Source of the DNA: DAOPXV01 sp035352535
Lineage (GTDB): Bacteria; Muiribacteriota; UBA9980
DNA length: 17,130 bases
Assembly (NCBI GenBank): GCA_964545075.1
Contig: CAZJFS010000089.1
Coordinates: 1 to 17,130 of the forward strand
Reading direction: 5' to 3'
Shown here piece after piece: positions 7,072 through 15,684 of this stretch. The first letter of the stretch is position 1. Every line of letters begins with the position of its first letter. A model generated the notes under the pieces. The model saw nothing but the letters and a program-made list of their open reading frames with translations. It made no database searches and was not told where the DNA came from. The position numbers were made by a program, and so were the translations under genes.

Positions 7072-8899
7072 CATTTTAAAAAAACTCGATTCATTATCCA
7101 GGCATAATAATTTCGTTGAAAAATTTCAGGCCTTCATTTCTCCTTTCCTTGCGACAATTTTAATTTTTATACTATCATCATTTTTTGTTACGCTTCATTC
7201 AGCCTTATGGCTTTTGCTTCTGGCCGCCGGCGTCGTTTCGCCGTTGGCCTTTTACATAAGCTCCGCGTTAAAAAAAACCGAAAAAAAGGATCATTATAGA
7301 AAGATCGATGAAATGCTGGACATGAAGGAGAGGGCCGTCACGTATTACGAGTCTTCTTTGCGCGCCGGCGCCGACGACGCTCCCGAAATGGTGGAAATAG
7401 CCAGAAAGGATTTCCATAAAACGTTATCCGCAAGCGCCGGCGATATATTAAAGAACGATTCGGCGTTTAATAATGCTTTCCATAAGGAAAAAGCTCATTT
7501 GAACTTGCTTCACCGTCGCCTGATCCTCGCCTGCTGCGTTTTTTCGGCGTTTAATTTTTACAATAATTACTGGACCGGACAGACCCGGAACATGCCGGTA
7601 AAGAGTCAGAGCGCCGAAAAGAAAGAGATCAAGAACGATGCGGCTGAAATAGTCGATAAAATGATCGAGATAAAAGAAAAAAATATCACTTCGCTTCCGG
7701 ATGCTCTGGCGGAGCTTAAAAAGGTGCAGCAGAAGCTTAAAGACCCTCTCACCGACAAAGAGCTTGCCGCCGCGCTCAAAGACTCATCCGATAAACTTAA
7801 AAATATCCAGAATGAAAAGAACTCGAAAGGCGTTCTTGATGAAATGTCGAAAATAGAGAGCGAGGTCAACAACGCCTTAACCGGAAAGGAAGGAGAAAAC
7901 CCTTTTTCCGCTGACGACAAGAAAATGGCGCAGGAAAAGATCGCGAGCCTGAAAAAAATGGTGGACGATTATCTTAAAAGCTCGAACGACAAGAATTTTA
8001 AAAAAATAGAGAAAGAGATCAGCGACCTTTCGGCCATGCTTGAGGCAAAAAAAGAGGCCATGAAAAAATCCATGGCCGATTCGCCTTCGACCGATGGCAA
8101 GGACGGAACGCCTAAGGGCGGCCAGGGCAAATCGCTGAGCGCGGACCAGAAATCTACGCTGAAGCAGATGAGCAGGATGACCGGCAAGGAGCTTCTTGAA
8201 AAACTCAAGACTGATAAGGCGCTTCAGGAATTGTACGCGGGGCTTAATGCCATGAGCGAAGAGGCCGATTTCAAGGATAAAGAAAAGCAGAATGCCGATA
8301 ATGGGGCCGACGGCAAGAAGTCAAGCGGCGATAGCGGCGAAGGCCAAAAAGCTTCCGGCGAAGACGGCGGAAAAATGCCCGGCGGCGAACCAAAGGAAGG
8401 TTCTGGAAAAGAAGGTAAAGGCGGAACTGGCGGCAAGGAAGGCAAAGGCGATGGCAAAGGTAAAATGACGGCGGAATCTCTTGGCATTTCCGTTCCGAAA
8501 CCCGGCACGGGTTCTTCGAATTTGCGTGAAGAGGGCCAGGATTCGCCTCTTATGGTGCCTCAAAGCCGCGAATCGGCCGGTAAAAAACCGGTTAAATCAG
8601 GCCAGTGGGAAGCGCTTTTCGCAGGCGAGCGCCAGAATGTCAAGACGGAAAAAACTAAGGTTGAAGGCATGAACGATACCAAGGTCGGCACCATGACGGT
8701 CGAAGGCAAGAGCCTTCCGGCTCCCGGCGAGGCGCACGCCGAAATTACCGGTTTTATCAAGAATGAAAGCGGCAATGTAGATTCCTTCGTTTCATCCGAG
8801 GCCGTTCCCGGTGAATTAAAAAAATCAGTTTCAGATTATTTCAAAAAATTAAATAACGATTATGACAGCAAAGGTGGAGGTAAAAATGCCGGAAAATAA
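7061..8899 (+). CDS. Membrane-anchored coiled-coil / Lys-Gly-rich protein of MoxR cluster (DUF4175-like, tentative)
   Basis: I do not recognise a firm family. Seen in 612 residues: a short N-terminal helix, two membrane segments at about 26-44 and 46-68, a charged helical stretch, a third membrane segment at about 152-168, then charged, predicted coiled-coil helices to about 400, and a low-complexity Gly/Lys/Glu/Asp-rich disordered region at about 405-470. The tail contains VPGELKKSVSDYFKKL, which resembles the short C-terminal 'VPxEYRxxVxxYF' signature of large membrane/coiled-coil proteins often next to MoxR-BatA genes (DUF4175-like). The ATG at 7061 has GGGAAAG about seven bases upstream and overlaps the desulfurase stop by 11 bases; the frame is open to a TTG at 7037, which lacks support. 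The gene ends 14 bases inside the MoxR gene. It probably anchors or spaces the vWA/MoxR complex at the membrane; that is inference. Confidence 0.85.
   Translation: MENDILKKLDSLSRHNNFVEKFQAFISPFLATILIFILSSFFVTLHSALWLLLLAAGVVSPLAFYISSALKKTEKKDHYRKIDEMLDMKERAVTYYESSLRAGADDAPEMVEIARKDFHKTLSASAGDILKNDSAFNNAFHKEKAHLNLLHRRLILACCVFSAFNFYNNYWTGQTRNMPVKSQSAEKKEIKNDAAEIVDKMIEIKEKNITSLPDALAELKKVQQKLKDPLTDKELAAALKDSSDKLKNIQNEKNSKGVLDEMSKIESEVNNALTGKEGENPFSADDKKMAQEKIASLKKMVDDYLKSSNDKNFKKIEKEISDLSAMLEAKKEAMKKSMADSPSTDGKDGTPKGGQGKSLSADQKSTLKQMSRMTGKELLEKLKTDKALQELYAGLNAMSEEADFKDKEKQNADNGADGKKSSGDSGEGQKASGEDGGKMPGGEPKEGSGKEGKGGTGGKEGKGDGKGKMTAESLGISVPKPGTGSSNLREEGQDSPLMVPQSRESAGKKPVKSGQWEALFAGERQNVKTEKTKVEGMNDTKVGTMTVEGKSLPAPGEAHAEITGFIKNESGNVDSFVSSEAVPGELKKSVSDYFKKLNNDYDSKGGGKNAGK
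8873..8880 (+). promoter_or_regulatory. Strong ribosome binding site deciding the MoxR start
   Basis: GGTGGAGG lies five bases before the ATG at 8886 and inside the end of the preceding gene. It favours 8886 over the in-frame ATG at 8862, which has no comparable site. Confidence 0.8.
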
Positions 8900-9887
8900 A
8901 ACGATAGATGCTTCGGCCAACGGCATCGAACGGAACGTGGCGCTTTTTCGGGATGTTTTCAGTAAAGTTAAAGCCGAGATATCGAAGAGGATAGCCGGTT
9001 ATAACGATATTATCGAAATGGTACTGTTCTCGCTTTTCGCAGGAGGACACGTTCTTTTGGAAGGCGTTCCCGGTATCGGCAAAACCCAGCTGGTAAAGAC
9101 CGTCGCTGATGTTTTTTCTCTCAAATTTAAACGCATACAATTTACGCCCGACCTTATGCCGTCAGACGTTTTGGGAAGTCATGTCCTCGTGGAGGACGGA
9201 AGCGGCGCGCGGCATCTGAAATTTAACGAGGGCCCCGTTTTTTGCAACGTTCTTCTCGCCGACGAGATCAACAGGGCGACGCCCAAAACTCAGTCCGCGC
9301 TTTTAGAATGCATGGCCGAGGGCACCGTAACGGTTTCTAATATGCGCTTTACCCTCGAACAGCCGTTTTTCGTCCTTGCCACTGAAAACCCGCTTGAAAT
9401 GGAAGGGACTTTCCCTCTCCCGGAGGCTCAGCTTGACCGGTTTATGATGAAGATCAATCTGCCGTATCCTACGTTCGAGCAATTAGGGGTCATCGTGGAC
9501 AGATTTACGGCCTCGGAAATGCCGGCTGTCGCAGCTGTGATCACCCGCGAAGAGATATTGGCGATGCAGTCGCTCGTTAAAAAGGTCCTGCTGGCGGATG
9601 ACGTCAAAAATTATGCCATAAACGTTATCAAAAGATCTCATCACGATTACAAGGAAGCGCCCATGCACGTCAAAAAATACGTCAAGTTCGGCGCGTCCCC
9701 GCGCGGCCTTATCTCGCTTATAATGACTTCGAAGGTGAGGGCGCTTATAGACGGGCGCGTCAACGTATCGTACGACGATATTAGATATGTTGCGGCTAAC
9801 GTTTTAAACCACAGGATGATACTCAATTTTGAGGGGCTCGCTGAAGGCGTTACGACTTCAGCCATTATTCCTCAGATACTGGCCTAA
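8886..9887 (+). CDS. MoxR-family AAA+ ATPase
   Basis: AAA+ ATPase of the MoxR family, 333 residues, normal for the family and cytosolic. MoxR proteins use ATP to remodel partners, usually together with a vWA-domain protein, and several assist maturation of metal enzymes. Seen: Walker A GVPGIGKT at 60-67, Walker B LLADE with D126 and E127 followed by INRATPKTQSALLE, the sensor region ENPLEMEGT with N169 or so, and the highly conserved FPLPEAQLDRF at about 175-186. All nucleotide-binding residues are intact. The C-terminal lid region follows (SPRGLISLI near 270). The start at 8886 is set by GGTGGAGG five bases upstream. It overlaps the preceding gene by 14 bases and is followed after 20 bases by the DUF58 gene, the classic MoxR-DUF58 pair, so the two products very likely act together. 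Confidence 0.97.
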   Translation: MPENKTIDASANGIERNVALFRDVFSKVKAEISKRIAGYNDIIEMVLFSLFAGGHVLLEGVPGIGKTQLVKTVADVFSLKFKRIQFTPDLMPSDVLGSHVLVEDGSGARHLKFNEGPVFCNVLLADEINRATPKTQSALLECMAEGTVTVSNMRFTLEQPFFVLATENPLEMEGTFPLPEAQLDRFMMKINLPYPTFEQLGVIVDRFTASEMPAVAAVITREEILAMQSLVKKVLLADDVKNYAINVIKRSHHDYKEAPMHVKKYVKFGASPRGLISLIMTSKVRALIDGRVNVSYDDIRYVAANVLNHRMILNFEGLAEGVTTSAIIPQILA

Positions 9888-9907
9888 TTTAAGGTCTGGA
9901 TGCTGTT

Positions 9908-10786
9908 ATGTTTTTCTGGGAAGACGCTAAATTTATAAAACGCCTTGAGTCGATAAGGCTTGTGGTGAAAAACAAGGCTCGGGGGCTACGTTTCGGCGAG
10001 AACCGCTCCAAGTATTACGGCCATGGAATAGAGGTGTCGCATCTTAAGAATTATTCCGAAGGCGAGGACATAAGGTTCATCGACTGGAATTCGTCATTTC
10101 GTCTCAACAAAGTTTTTCTGAAGGTGTTTTCGGAGACGCGTGAAAACAACGTTTATATAATGGTCGATTCCTCGGCTTCGATGAGTTTCGGAGCCCCGGA
10201 AACAAAATCGCAGCTCGCGATGAAGCTGGCTTATTCGCTCGCGCATATAGCTGTTTCAGGGTTTAATAAAGTCGTGCTCGTCGATTTCGCCGGAAGAATA
10301 AGAAGATCGGCCGAAGTGGGCAAGGCCGATATGAACAGGAAATTCGCCGATTTTTCCGCTTGCGGCGCCGCGGAGCGTGATACCGGTATGGCCAGATCGC
10401 TGAATGATCTTTTTACCGCCCATAAAAGGCGCGGCATATTGTTCGTCATATCGGATTTTATGGACGGAGGCCTTTCCATCCTTGACGTCGTTTCAAGGAT
10501 AGGAATTTCGCATAACTTTTGTTTGATTCAGGTCCTTTGCGAGGAGGATATCGCCGTTCCGGGTACGGGCGAGTACAAGTTCGAGGATTGCGAGAGCGGC
10601 GAGTTCATGGAGGTTTCCATGACGCCGGAGATGGCCGCGATGTATGCTTCTGAAATGGGCGATTTTTGCGAAGAAATCAAGAAAAAAAGCTTTAAATACG
10701 GCGGCTTTTATAAAAAGATGGTCTGCGGGGACGATCCCGTCGACGCGGTTAAAAACATTGTTTTGAGGTCCGGTTTTACGGCTTAG
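9908..10786 (+). CDS. DUF58 domain protein with von Willebrand A fold
   Basis: DUF58 protein, 292 residues, no membrane helix or signal peptide, so probably cytosolic. This family is the usual vWA-like partner encoded right after MoxR. Seen: the DUF58 signature YSEGEDIRFIDW at 49-60 preceded by GLRFGENRSKYYGHG, then a vWA domain starting VYIMVDSSASM with a complete metal-site DxSxS (D87, S89, S91), and VISDFMDGG further on where the second metal-site loop usually lies. The gene begins 20 bases after MoxR; the upstream sequence holds only a weak AAGG/GGA ribosome site, so coupling to MoxR translation is likely. Another ATG at 9900 is out of frame. Role by family: adaptor or substrate-binding partner of MoxR, possibly carrying it to the membrane vWA proteins encoded next. 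The ligand is unknown. Confidence 0.95.
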   Translation: MFFWEDAKFIKRLESIRLVVKNKARGLRFGENRSKYYGHGIEVSHLKNYSEGEDIRFIDWNSSFRLNKVFLKVFSETRENNVYIMVDSSASMSFGAPETKSQLAMKLAYSLAHIAVSGFNKVVLVDFAGRIRRSAEVGKADMNRKFADFSACGAAERDTGMARSLNDLFTAHKRRGILFVISDFMDGGLSILDVVSRIGISHNFCLIQVLCEEDIAVPGTGEYKFEDCESGEFMEVSMTPEMAAMYASEMGDFCEEIKKKSFKYGGFYKKMVCGDDPVDAVKNIVLRSGFTA

Positions 10787-10793
10787 ATATTTT

Positions 10794-12740
10794 ATGATAG
10801 AATTTCAGTCCCTCGCGGGCTCAATATTTTTCACCTCGGTTCCGGTTCTGGTTACGCTTTACATGCTTAAGCTTAACCGCAAGAATATGCGTGTTCCCAG
10901 CATTTATTTTCTCAAGAAGGTCACTTCCGATAATCGCGGCTCTTCCCTTTTCAAAAGGCTTTCGTCTAATGTTCTTCTCGCGCTTGAAATATTATTTCTG
11001 GTCGTTTTGACGATGGCGCTTATGAACCCCGGAAAGCTTGGGTATTCGTTAATGCGCAAAAAAATTATAATCCTCGTGGACCGTTCCATAACGATGTCCG
11101 CCATGGAACCGGGCGGAGCGACGCGTATCGAGCTTGCGCGGGAAGAGGCCGTATCGGTTATCGGCGCGAATTCGAATTCGTACGTCAGCGTTATTGAATT
11201 TGCCGATCGGCCGAAGCTTCTGGCCGATTCCGAAGCGGGCCGGTCTGAAATTTATAAAATAATAAGGGGCATAACGGCGACGGACAGGATGCCCGATTGG
11301 CGTCTGGCCATGTCCCTCGCGGAAGGGATGACGTCCGAAGGGATAGCGCCTGAGATACATATTTTTTCGGATTTCGCCTCGTACGGGCCCGGAAATGCCA
11401 GAGGAACTGCTGGCCTGGTGCCGTTTTTTTACCACAGAATAGGCGCGAGCGACAAAAACATCGGCATAACCGAGTTCGATATATCGCCGGAAACCGAAAA
11501 CGGCTCGACCGGATACAATATATTTTTCACGGTTAAAAATTATTCCGGCCGCGAGGCCGCGGTGCCGGTCTCCGTCGAGATCGACGGACGGAAGATGTTT
11601 AATTCGGTGCTTACGATAGCTCCGAACGAAGTGGAGTCGAAAGTTCTTAAAAAATATGGAAGCCCGCCTTCCGGGGCGGTTGTTTCCATCATTTCTAACG
11701 ATGCGCTTGCGGCCGATGATAAACGCGTCATTTCGGCCAATTTCGATTCGCGTTTCAAGATCCTGGTAATGTCTGAAAAACCTTATTTTTACAGGACCGC
11801 TCTTGAATCGATAGCCGGAACGGACGTTGATGTCAGGGAACCGGACGTTCCGCGCGGGATTTATCGGGGCCGCGAATACGACCTCACGGTCATCGACGAT
11901 ACGTCGGAAACTTTAAATATCGATAAGTACAAATGCGTTAATTTCGCCGTATTCGACCCGCCTGAAGGATTTATGGGAATAAAATACGGCCAGACGGTTT
12001 CCGGCGTCGGCATAAAAACGCCTTCCGTCCCCTTCGAATATCTTCACGGCGTGGATCTTTCGGACATATATATACATCAGATGAAAAAGGCCGTTTCGAC
12101 GGGAGATTTCTCGGAGATTGCTTACGGCGGCTCGGGCATTCCGGTTTTCATGCGTTCATTCAATTCGAACTCAAATCTTTTTATAGGCCTTTTTGATCCT
12201 AAGATATCTAATTTTCCATTGAAAATTGCTTTCCCCGTTTTTTTTAACAATATCGTCAACATCTGCCGGATGAATTCAGCGGCGAGTGAAAACTTGAATA
12301 TCGAGACGGAGAATTACCTTAAAATAAAAAAATTCTCGCGGATGCCATCGGATGAAGAGGTAGCTATCGCGCATGCCGAAGACGCCTCCGGTAAAGCCGC
12401 GGTGAAAGTTTCCATTCCTAAAGGGGTCGCGCATATTAAGCTGCCTGAATTCAACCTTTGCGGCTGGTACAAAGTTATGCAACAACCTGACGGTGGAAAA
12501 AAAGTTCCTGCTTCCTTATATGATTTCTTCATCAATCCTCCCGTGGGACGCGTTCTTTCCATAAAACCGGTTGCTCCCGGCGAAACTCGCGAGCCTAAGG
12601 CCGCCGTTAAAGAAAGAGAATTTGAAAGGACGCACATATCATATTCGCCATTTCTAATATTGCTCGCCGTCGTGATAATACTGGTTGACTGGATATATCA
12701 GAACAACCGGACGTTCCTCGGAAAGTCGGGGTCGAAATGA
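10794..12740 (+). CDS. BatA-like membrane protein with vWA domain
   Basis: Aerotolerance-type membrane protein of 648 residues. Seen: the BatA N-terminal double-helix module (membrane segments about 8-26 and 60-78, with the KKVTSDNRGSSLFKRL-type loop between), a vWA domain from about 90 starting IIILVDRSITM, a long beta-rich region, and a C-terminal membrane segment at about 618-636 with a short basic tail. The metal site reads DxSxT (D96, S98, T100) rather than DxSxS; threonine may still coordinate, but metal binding is less certain. The second vWA loop reads IFSDFASYG instead of TDG. The vWA and beta regions should lie outside the cytoplasmic membrane between helices 2 and 3. It starts 7 bases after the DUF58 stop with almost no ribosome site, implying translational coupling, and overlaps the next gene by 4 bases (ATGA). 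Confidence 0.9.
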   Translation: MIEFQSLAGSIFFTSVPVLVTLYMLKLNRKNMRVPSIYFLKKVTSDNRGSSLFKRLSSNVLLALEILFLVVLTMALMNPGKLGYSLMRKKIIILVDRSITMSAMEPGGATRIELAREEAVSVIGANSNSYVSVIEFADRPKLLADSEAGRSEIYKIIRGITATDRMPDWRLAMSLAEGMTSEGIAPEIHIFSDFASYGPGNARGTAGLVPFFYHRIGASDKNIGITEFDISPETENGSTGYNIFFTVKNYSGREAAVPVSVEIDGRKMFNSVLTIAPNEVESKVLKKYGSPPSGAVVSIISNDALAADDKRVISANFDSRFKILVMSEKPYFYRTALESIAGTDVDVREPDVPRGIYRGREYDLTVIDDTSETLNIDKYKCVNFAVFDPPEGFMGIKYGQTVSGVGIKTPSVPFEYLHGVDLSDIYIHQMKKAVSTGDFSEIAYGGSGIPVFMRSFNSNSNLFIGLFDPKISNFPLKIAFPVFFNNIVNICRMNSAASENLNIETENYLKIKKFSRMPSDEEVAIAHAEDASGKAAVKVSIPKGVAHIKLPEFNLCGWYKVMQQPDGGKKVPASLYDFFINPPVGRVLSIKPVAPGETREPKAAVKEREFERTHISYSPFLILLAVVIILVDWIYQNNRTFLGKSGSK

Positions 12741-15682
12741 TCTTATCAGAAACGCTTTATTACGCGTCGCTTTTAATGGCGGCATATCTTGTATACAGGG
12801 TTTATTCTTCTTCGTCCGTTCTTTTATACGAGGCGGCGGCCAAGAAGCGAATTATATTTGCGCTGCGAATTACCGCCGTTATAATACTTCTGATGGCTTT
12901 TTTTGATGTAAAACTTTCTCTTCCGCATCGCGGCGTTAATTATATAGTGGCGCTGGATAATTCCTGGTCCATGAAGGAAAATGTTTCGAAAGCTCTTAAA
13001 AGCTCGGCCTCCTTTCTGGACCGGGTGCTTTCGGATAAAAATTCGGTCGCTCAATACCTGTCTTTCGGTGAAAAACCCTCGCTGGAAAAAATAAACATAA
13101 ATAGTGAAAGGCTGTTCATCAGATCGCCTAAATCCGAGATCGGCGGCGGAGCTACGAACCTTGAATCCGCGCTTGAATTTTCATCAGCCCTCGCTTCGGA
13201 GGAGTCGTCGAACAAGATAATACTCTATACCGACGGCGAAGAAACTTCAGGAAATTATAAAAATTCCATAGGCCGCTTGAAGGCGCTGGGGATCGAAGTA
13301 TATCCATATCGCTTCGCGAGGCCCGTGAACGCCGATGTGATCCTGTCATCGCTTGCCGTGCCTTCCTCGATCGTGGCGGGCCAGAAATTCGAGGGTAGCG
13401 CCGTTATCGAGTTAAAAGGCGCCGACTCGATAAAAAATTCGACATTGAGAATATATCGTAACGATTCGCTGGTGGCTAATTTTAAGGTTGACCTCAACAA
13501 GGGTTTCAATGCCTTTAAATTCCATGACAGCGTATCTGATATCGGTTATTCTAAATATACCGCTTACGTGGAAAATCCCGCGGATAAAAACGCGCACAAT
13601 AACACAATGCACGCATATACTGACGCTTCGGGCCTTCCGAAGATACTCATAGTTTCGGATCCGGACAAAGGAAAGATCGTGAGCCGGCTTTTTTCATCTC
13701 AGGGATTCGCCGTTGAGACGACCGATCCGGGCTCGCTTCCAAATTCCATTGAACATTTATTGCAATACAGGCTGGTGGTTTTAAACGACGTAGATTTTTT
13801 TTCGCTGAAAAAACGCGCGGTCGCGTCTCTCAAAAATTATGTCGCCGATCTGGGCGGCGGCCTTTTAATTCTTGGCGGCGACAAGTCTTTTGGAAACGGC
13901 GGTTACATGGCTACGCCGCTTGAAGAACTGGCGCCCGTTACTATGGATATAAACGACAAGGCGAAGATCGTTTCCTGCGCCATAATATTCGTTATAGACA
14001 AATCCGGTTCCATGTCGGAAATAACTTTTGGCGATGAAAGCGAAAGGCTCAATAAAATAGGACTCGCGAAAGAGGCCGTTATAGCTTCCGTGGGGCTTCT
14101 GCTTCCGAAGGATATCGCCGGCGTGATAGCCTTCGATGACGCAGCCAAGTGGATAGCGGCGCCCGTCAACGCATCCGACCGCGGCGACATAATTCAGAAG
14201 GTTTCGGAACTCGTGGCGTCGGGTGGGACCTCGATGTATGGCGCTCTTGAAGAAGCTTATAAATCGGTGCGTGAGCTCAAGGTCACCACCAGGCATATAG
14301 TGGTTCTTACCGATGGAATAACTAGCGTCGCGTCCTTCAACGAGCTCGTATCGAAATTTAAAAACGACAAGGTAACGTTATCCGCCGTTGCATTGGGCCG
14401 CGACGCCGACGTTCCCTTCCTTCAGGGGCTCGCCAAACTGGGCGGCGGACGGTTTTATTTTTCCGAGGACGCGAGTTCCCTGCCATCCATATTCGTCCAG
14501 GAAACGCTTAAAAGTTCCCGTAATCTAATCGTAGAGGAAAAATTCATTCCGAAATTAGTCAACGCTTTCCCTCTTTTCAACGGTTTTTCGGATTCCGACA
14601 TGGCGTCCATGCCTGAACTTAAAGGCTACGTCGCGTCCACCATAAAACCTAATGCCACCATTTATCTGAAGGCTAAAAATAACGATCCGGTTGTCGCGTC
14701 CATGCAATGCGGGCTTGGAAAGACCGCCGCGGCGACGTTTGATTTTTACGGCCGCTGGGGCGGCGACTTTACGGCCTGGAATAAATTCCCGTTGTTTTTA
14801 AAAAATACAGTGAAATATATTTTGCGCGAGGAATTTTCACCGAACGTTTCGTGGAGCGTCGAACGCGGGGCGGAAAAAATGAAGATAACTTTTAAAACCG
14901 TTAATGCCGGGAAACAGTACATCAACTTTCTCAAATCCGCTCTCAGCGTGACGTCGCCCGGCGGAGCTCAATCAACGGTTGAAGTGGTCCAGTCGAGAGC
15001 CGGCACATATACCGCCGAATATAAGCTAGGCGGTGAAGGGACCTACTTTTTTTCCCTGAATCAAAGCGGCGGCGCCGGCGAAAATTATCATACCGTGTTC
15101 GGGTATTCTTATCCTTATTCCAACGAATATATAGATACTGGAAGGGGACAGGCCATACTTTCGGATATAGCCGCTTCAACTGGCGGCAGGCTCATATCGG
15201 ATGCGGATATAGAGAAATGGACGACGGCCGGTAAAAATCCCGACCGGAAAAAAAGCGTCGGCGTGAGAGATTATCTTATTCAACTCGCCATTATATTATT
15301 TCTTCTGGAAATATTTCTGTGGCGCGTGGATCTCTCCGGAGGAATTTTGACGCGCATTAAAAGCAGGGCTATGGAAATATTCGGGGCTTCGAATGAGCAT
15401 ACCGGCCTTTCTGAAGAGCCGGGCCGGCGCGGCGAGGTTATGGGGAGTCTTTTGAATATAAAAAACAAGTTTAAGCCAGGCTCTTTTGAAAAGAAGAGTA
15501 AAGACGGCGCGGCGGAAAAGGCTTCCGCATCGGAAACTTCCGGCGTTTCCGAAAGCGTTCCGGCGCAAATTCCACCAGCGCCGGCCGGAGATAAAGTTTC
15601 TTCAGACGAGGAACGCGGCCAAAAACCTCCGGACGAACCGGAAAGTTTTACGAAACGCCTTTTAAAGATAAAAAGGAAATGA
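12737..15682 (+). CDS. Large membrane protein with two vWA domains flanking a glutamine-amidotransferase-like domain
   Basis: Membrane protein of 981 residues, of the kind annotated as 'VWA/glutamine amidotransferase-like' in MoxR clusters. Seen: membrane helices at about 7-22 and 38-56; first vWA at about 67-195 with DxSxS (D74, S76, S78), GGAT near 137-140 and YTDGEE near 164; a beta-sandwich-like region to about 295; a Rossmann-like GATase1-type segment at 303-400 (KILIVSDPDKG to LGGGLLILGGDKSFGNGG); second vWA at about 413-590 with a full metal site (D421, S423, S425; T498; D526 in LTDG); a further beta region; and one membrane helix at about 855-878. The cytosolic tail is charged and ends in KRLLKIKRK. 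The amidotransferase segment shows no clear nucleophile cysteine, so it is probably a binding fold, not an enzyme. The ATGA start overlaps the BatA-like gene. Last gene of the operon. Confidence 0.92.
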   Translation: MILSETLYYASLLMAAYLVYRVYSSSSVLLYEAAAKKRIIFALRITAVIILLMAFFDVKLSLPHRGVNYIVALDNSWSMKENVSKALKSSASFLDRVLSDKNSVAQYLSFGEKPSLEKININSERLFIRSPKSEIGGGATNLESALEFSSALASEESSNKIILYTDGEETSGNYKNSIGRLKALGIEVYPYRFARPVNADVILSSLAVPSSIVAGQKFEGSAVIELKGADSIKNSTLRIYRNDSLVANFKVDLNKGFNAFKFHDSVSDIGYSKYTAYVENPADKNAHNNTMHAYTDASGLPKILIVSDPDKGKIVSRLFSSQGFAVETTDPGSLPNSIEHLLQYRLVVLNDVDFFSLKKRAVASLKNYVADLGGGLLILGGDKSFGNGGYMATPLEELAPVTMDINDKAKIVSCAIIFVIDKSGSMSEITFGDESERLNKIGLAKEAVIASVGLLLPKDIAGVIAFDDAAKWIAAPVNASDRGDIIQKVSELVASGGTSMYGALEEAYKSVRELKVTTRHIVVLTDGITSVASFNELVSKFKNDKVTLSAVALGRDADVPFLQGLAKLGGGRFYFSEDASSLPSIFVQETLKSSRNLIVEEKFIPKLVNAFPLFNGFSDSDMASMPELKGYVASTIKPNATIYLKAKNNDPVVASMQCGLGKTAAATFDFYGRWGGDFTAWNKFPLFLKNTVKYILREEFSPNVSWSVERGAEKMKITFKTVNAGKQYINFLKSALSVTSPGGAQSTVEVVQSRAGTYTAEYKLGGEGTYFFSLNQSGGAGENYHTVFGYSYPYSNEYIDTGRGQAILSDIAASTGGRLISDADIEKWTTAGKNPDRKKSVGVRDYLIQLAIILFLLEIFLWRVDLSGGILTRIKSRAMEIFGASNEHTGLSEEPGRRGEVMGSLLNIKNKFKPGSFEKKSKDGAAEKASASETSGVSESVPAQIPPAPAGDKVSSDEERGQKPPDEPESFTKRLLKIKRK

Positions 15683-15684
15683 AC

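Noticed and set aside
8224..8508. Minus-strand proline/serine-rich frame
   Set aside because: It is the antisense of the Gly/Lys-rich low-complexity segment, so the bias is a by-product.
13865..14296. Minus-strand open frame of 143 codons inside the double-vWA gene
   Set aside because: It is opposite the second vWA domain with its full metal site, and has no recognisable motif or ribosome site.
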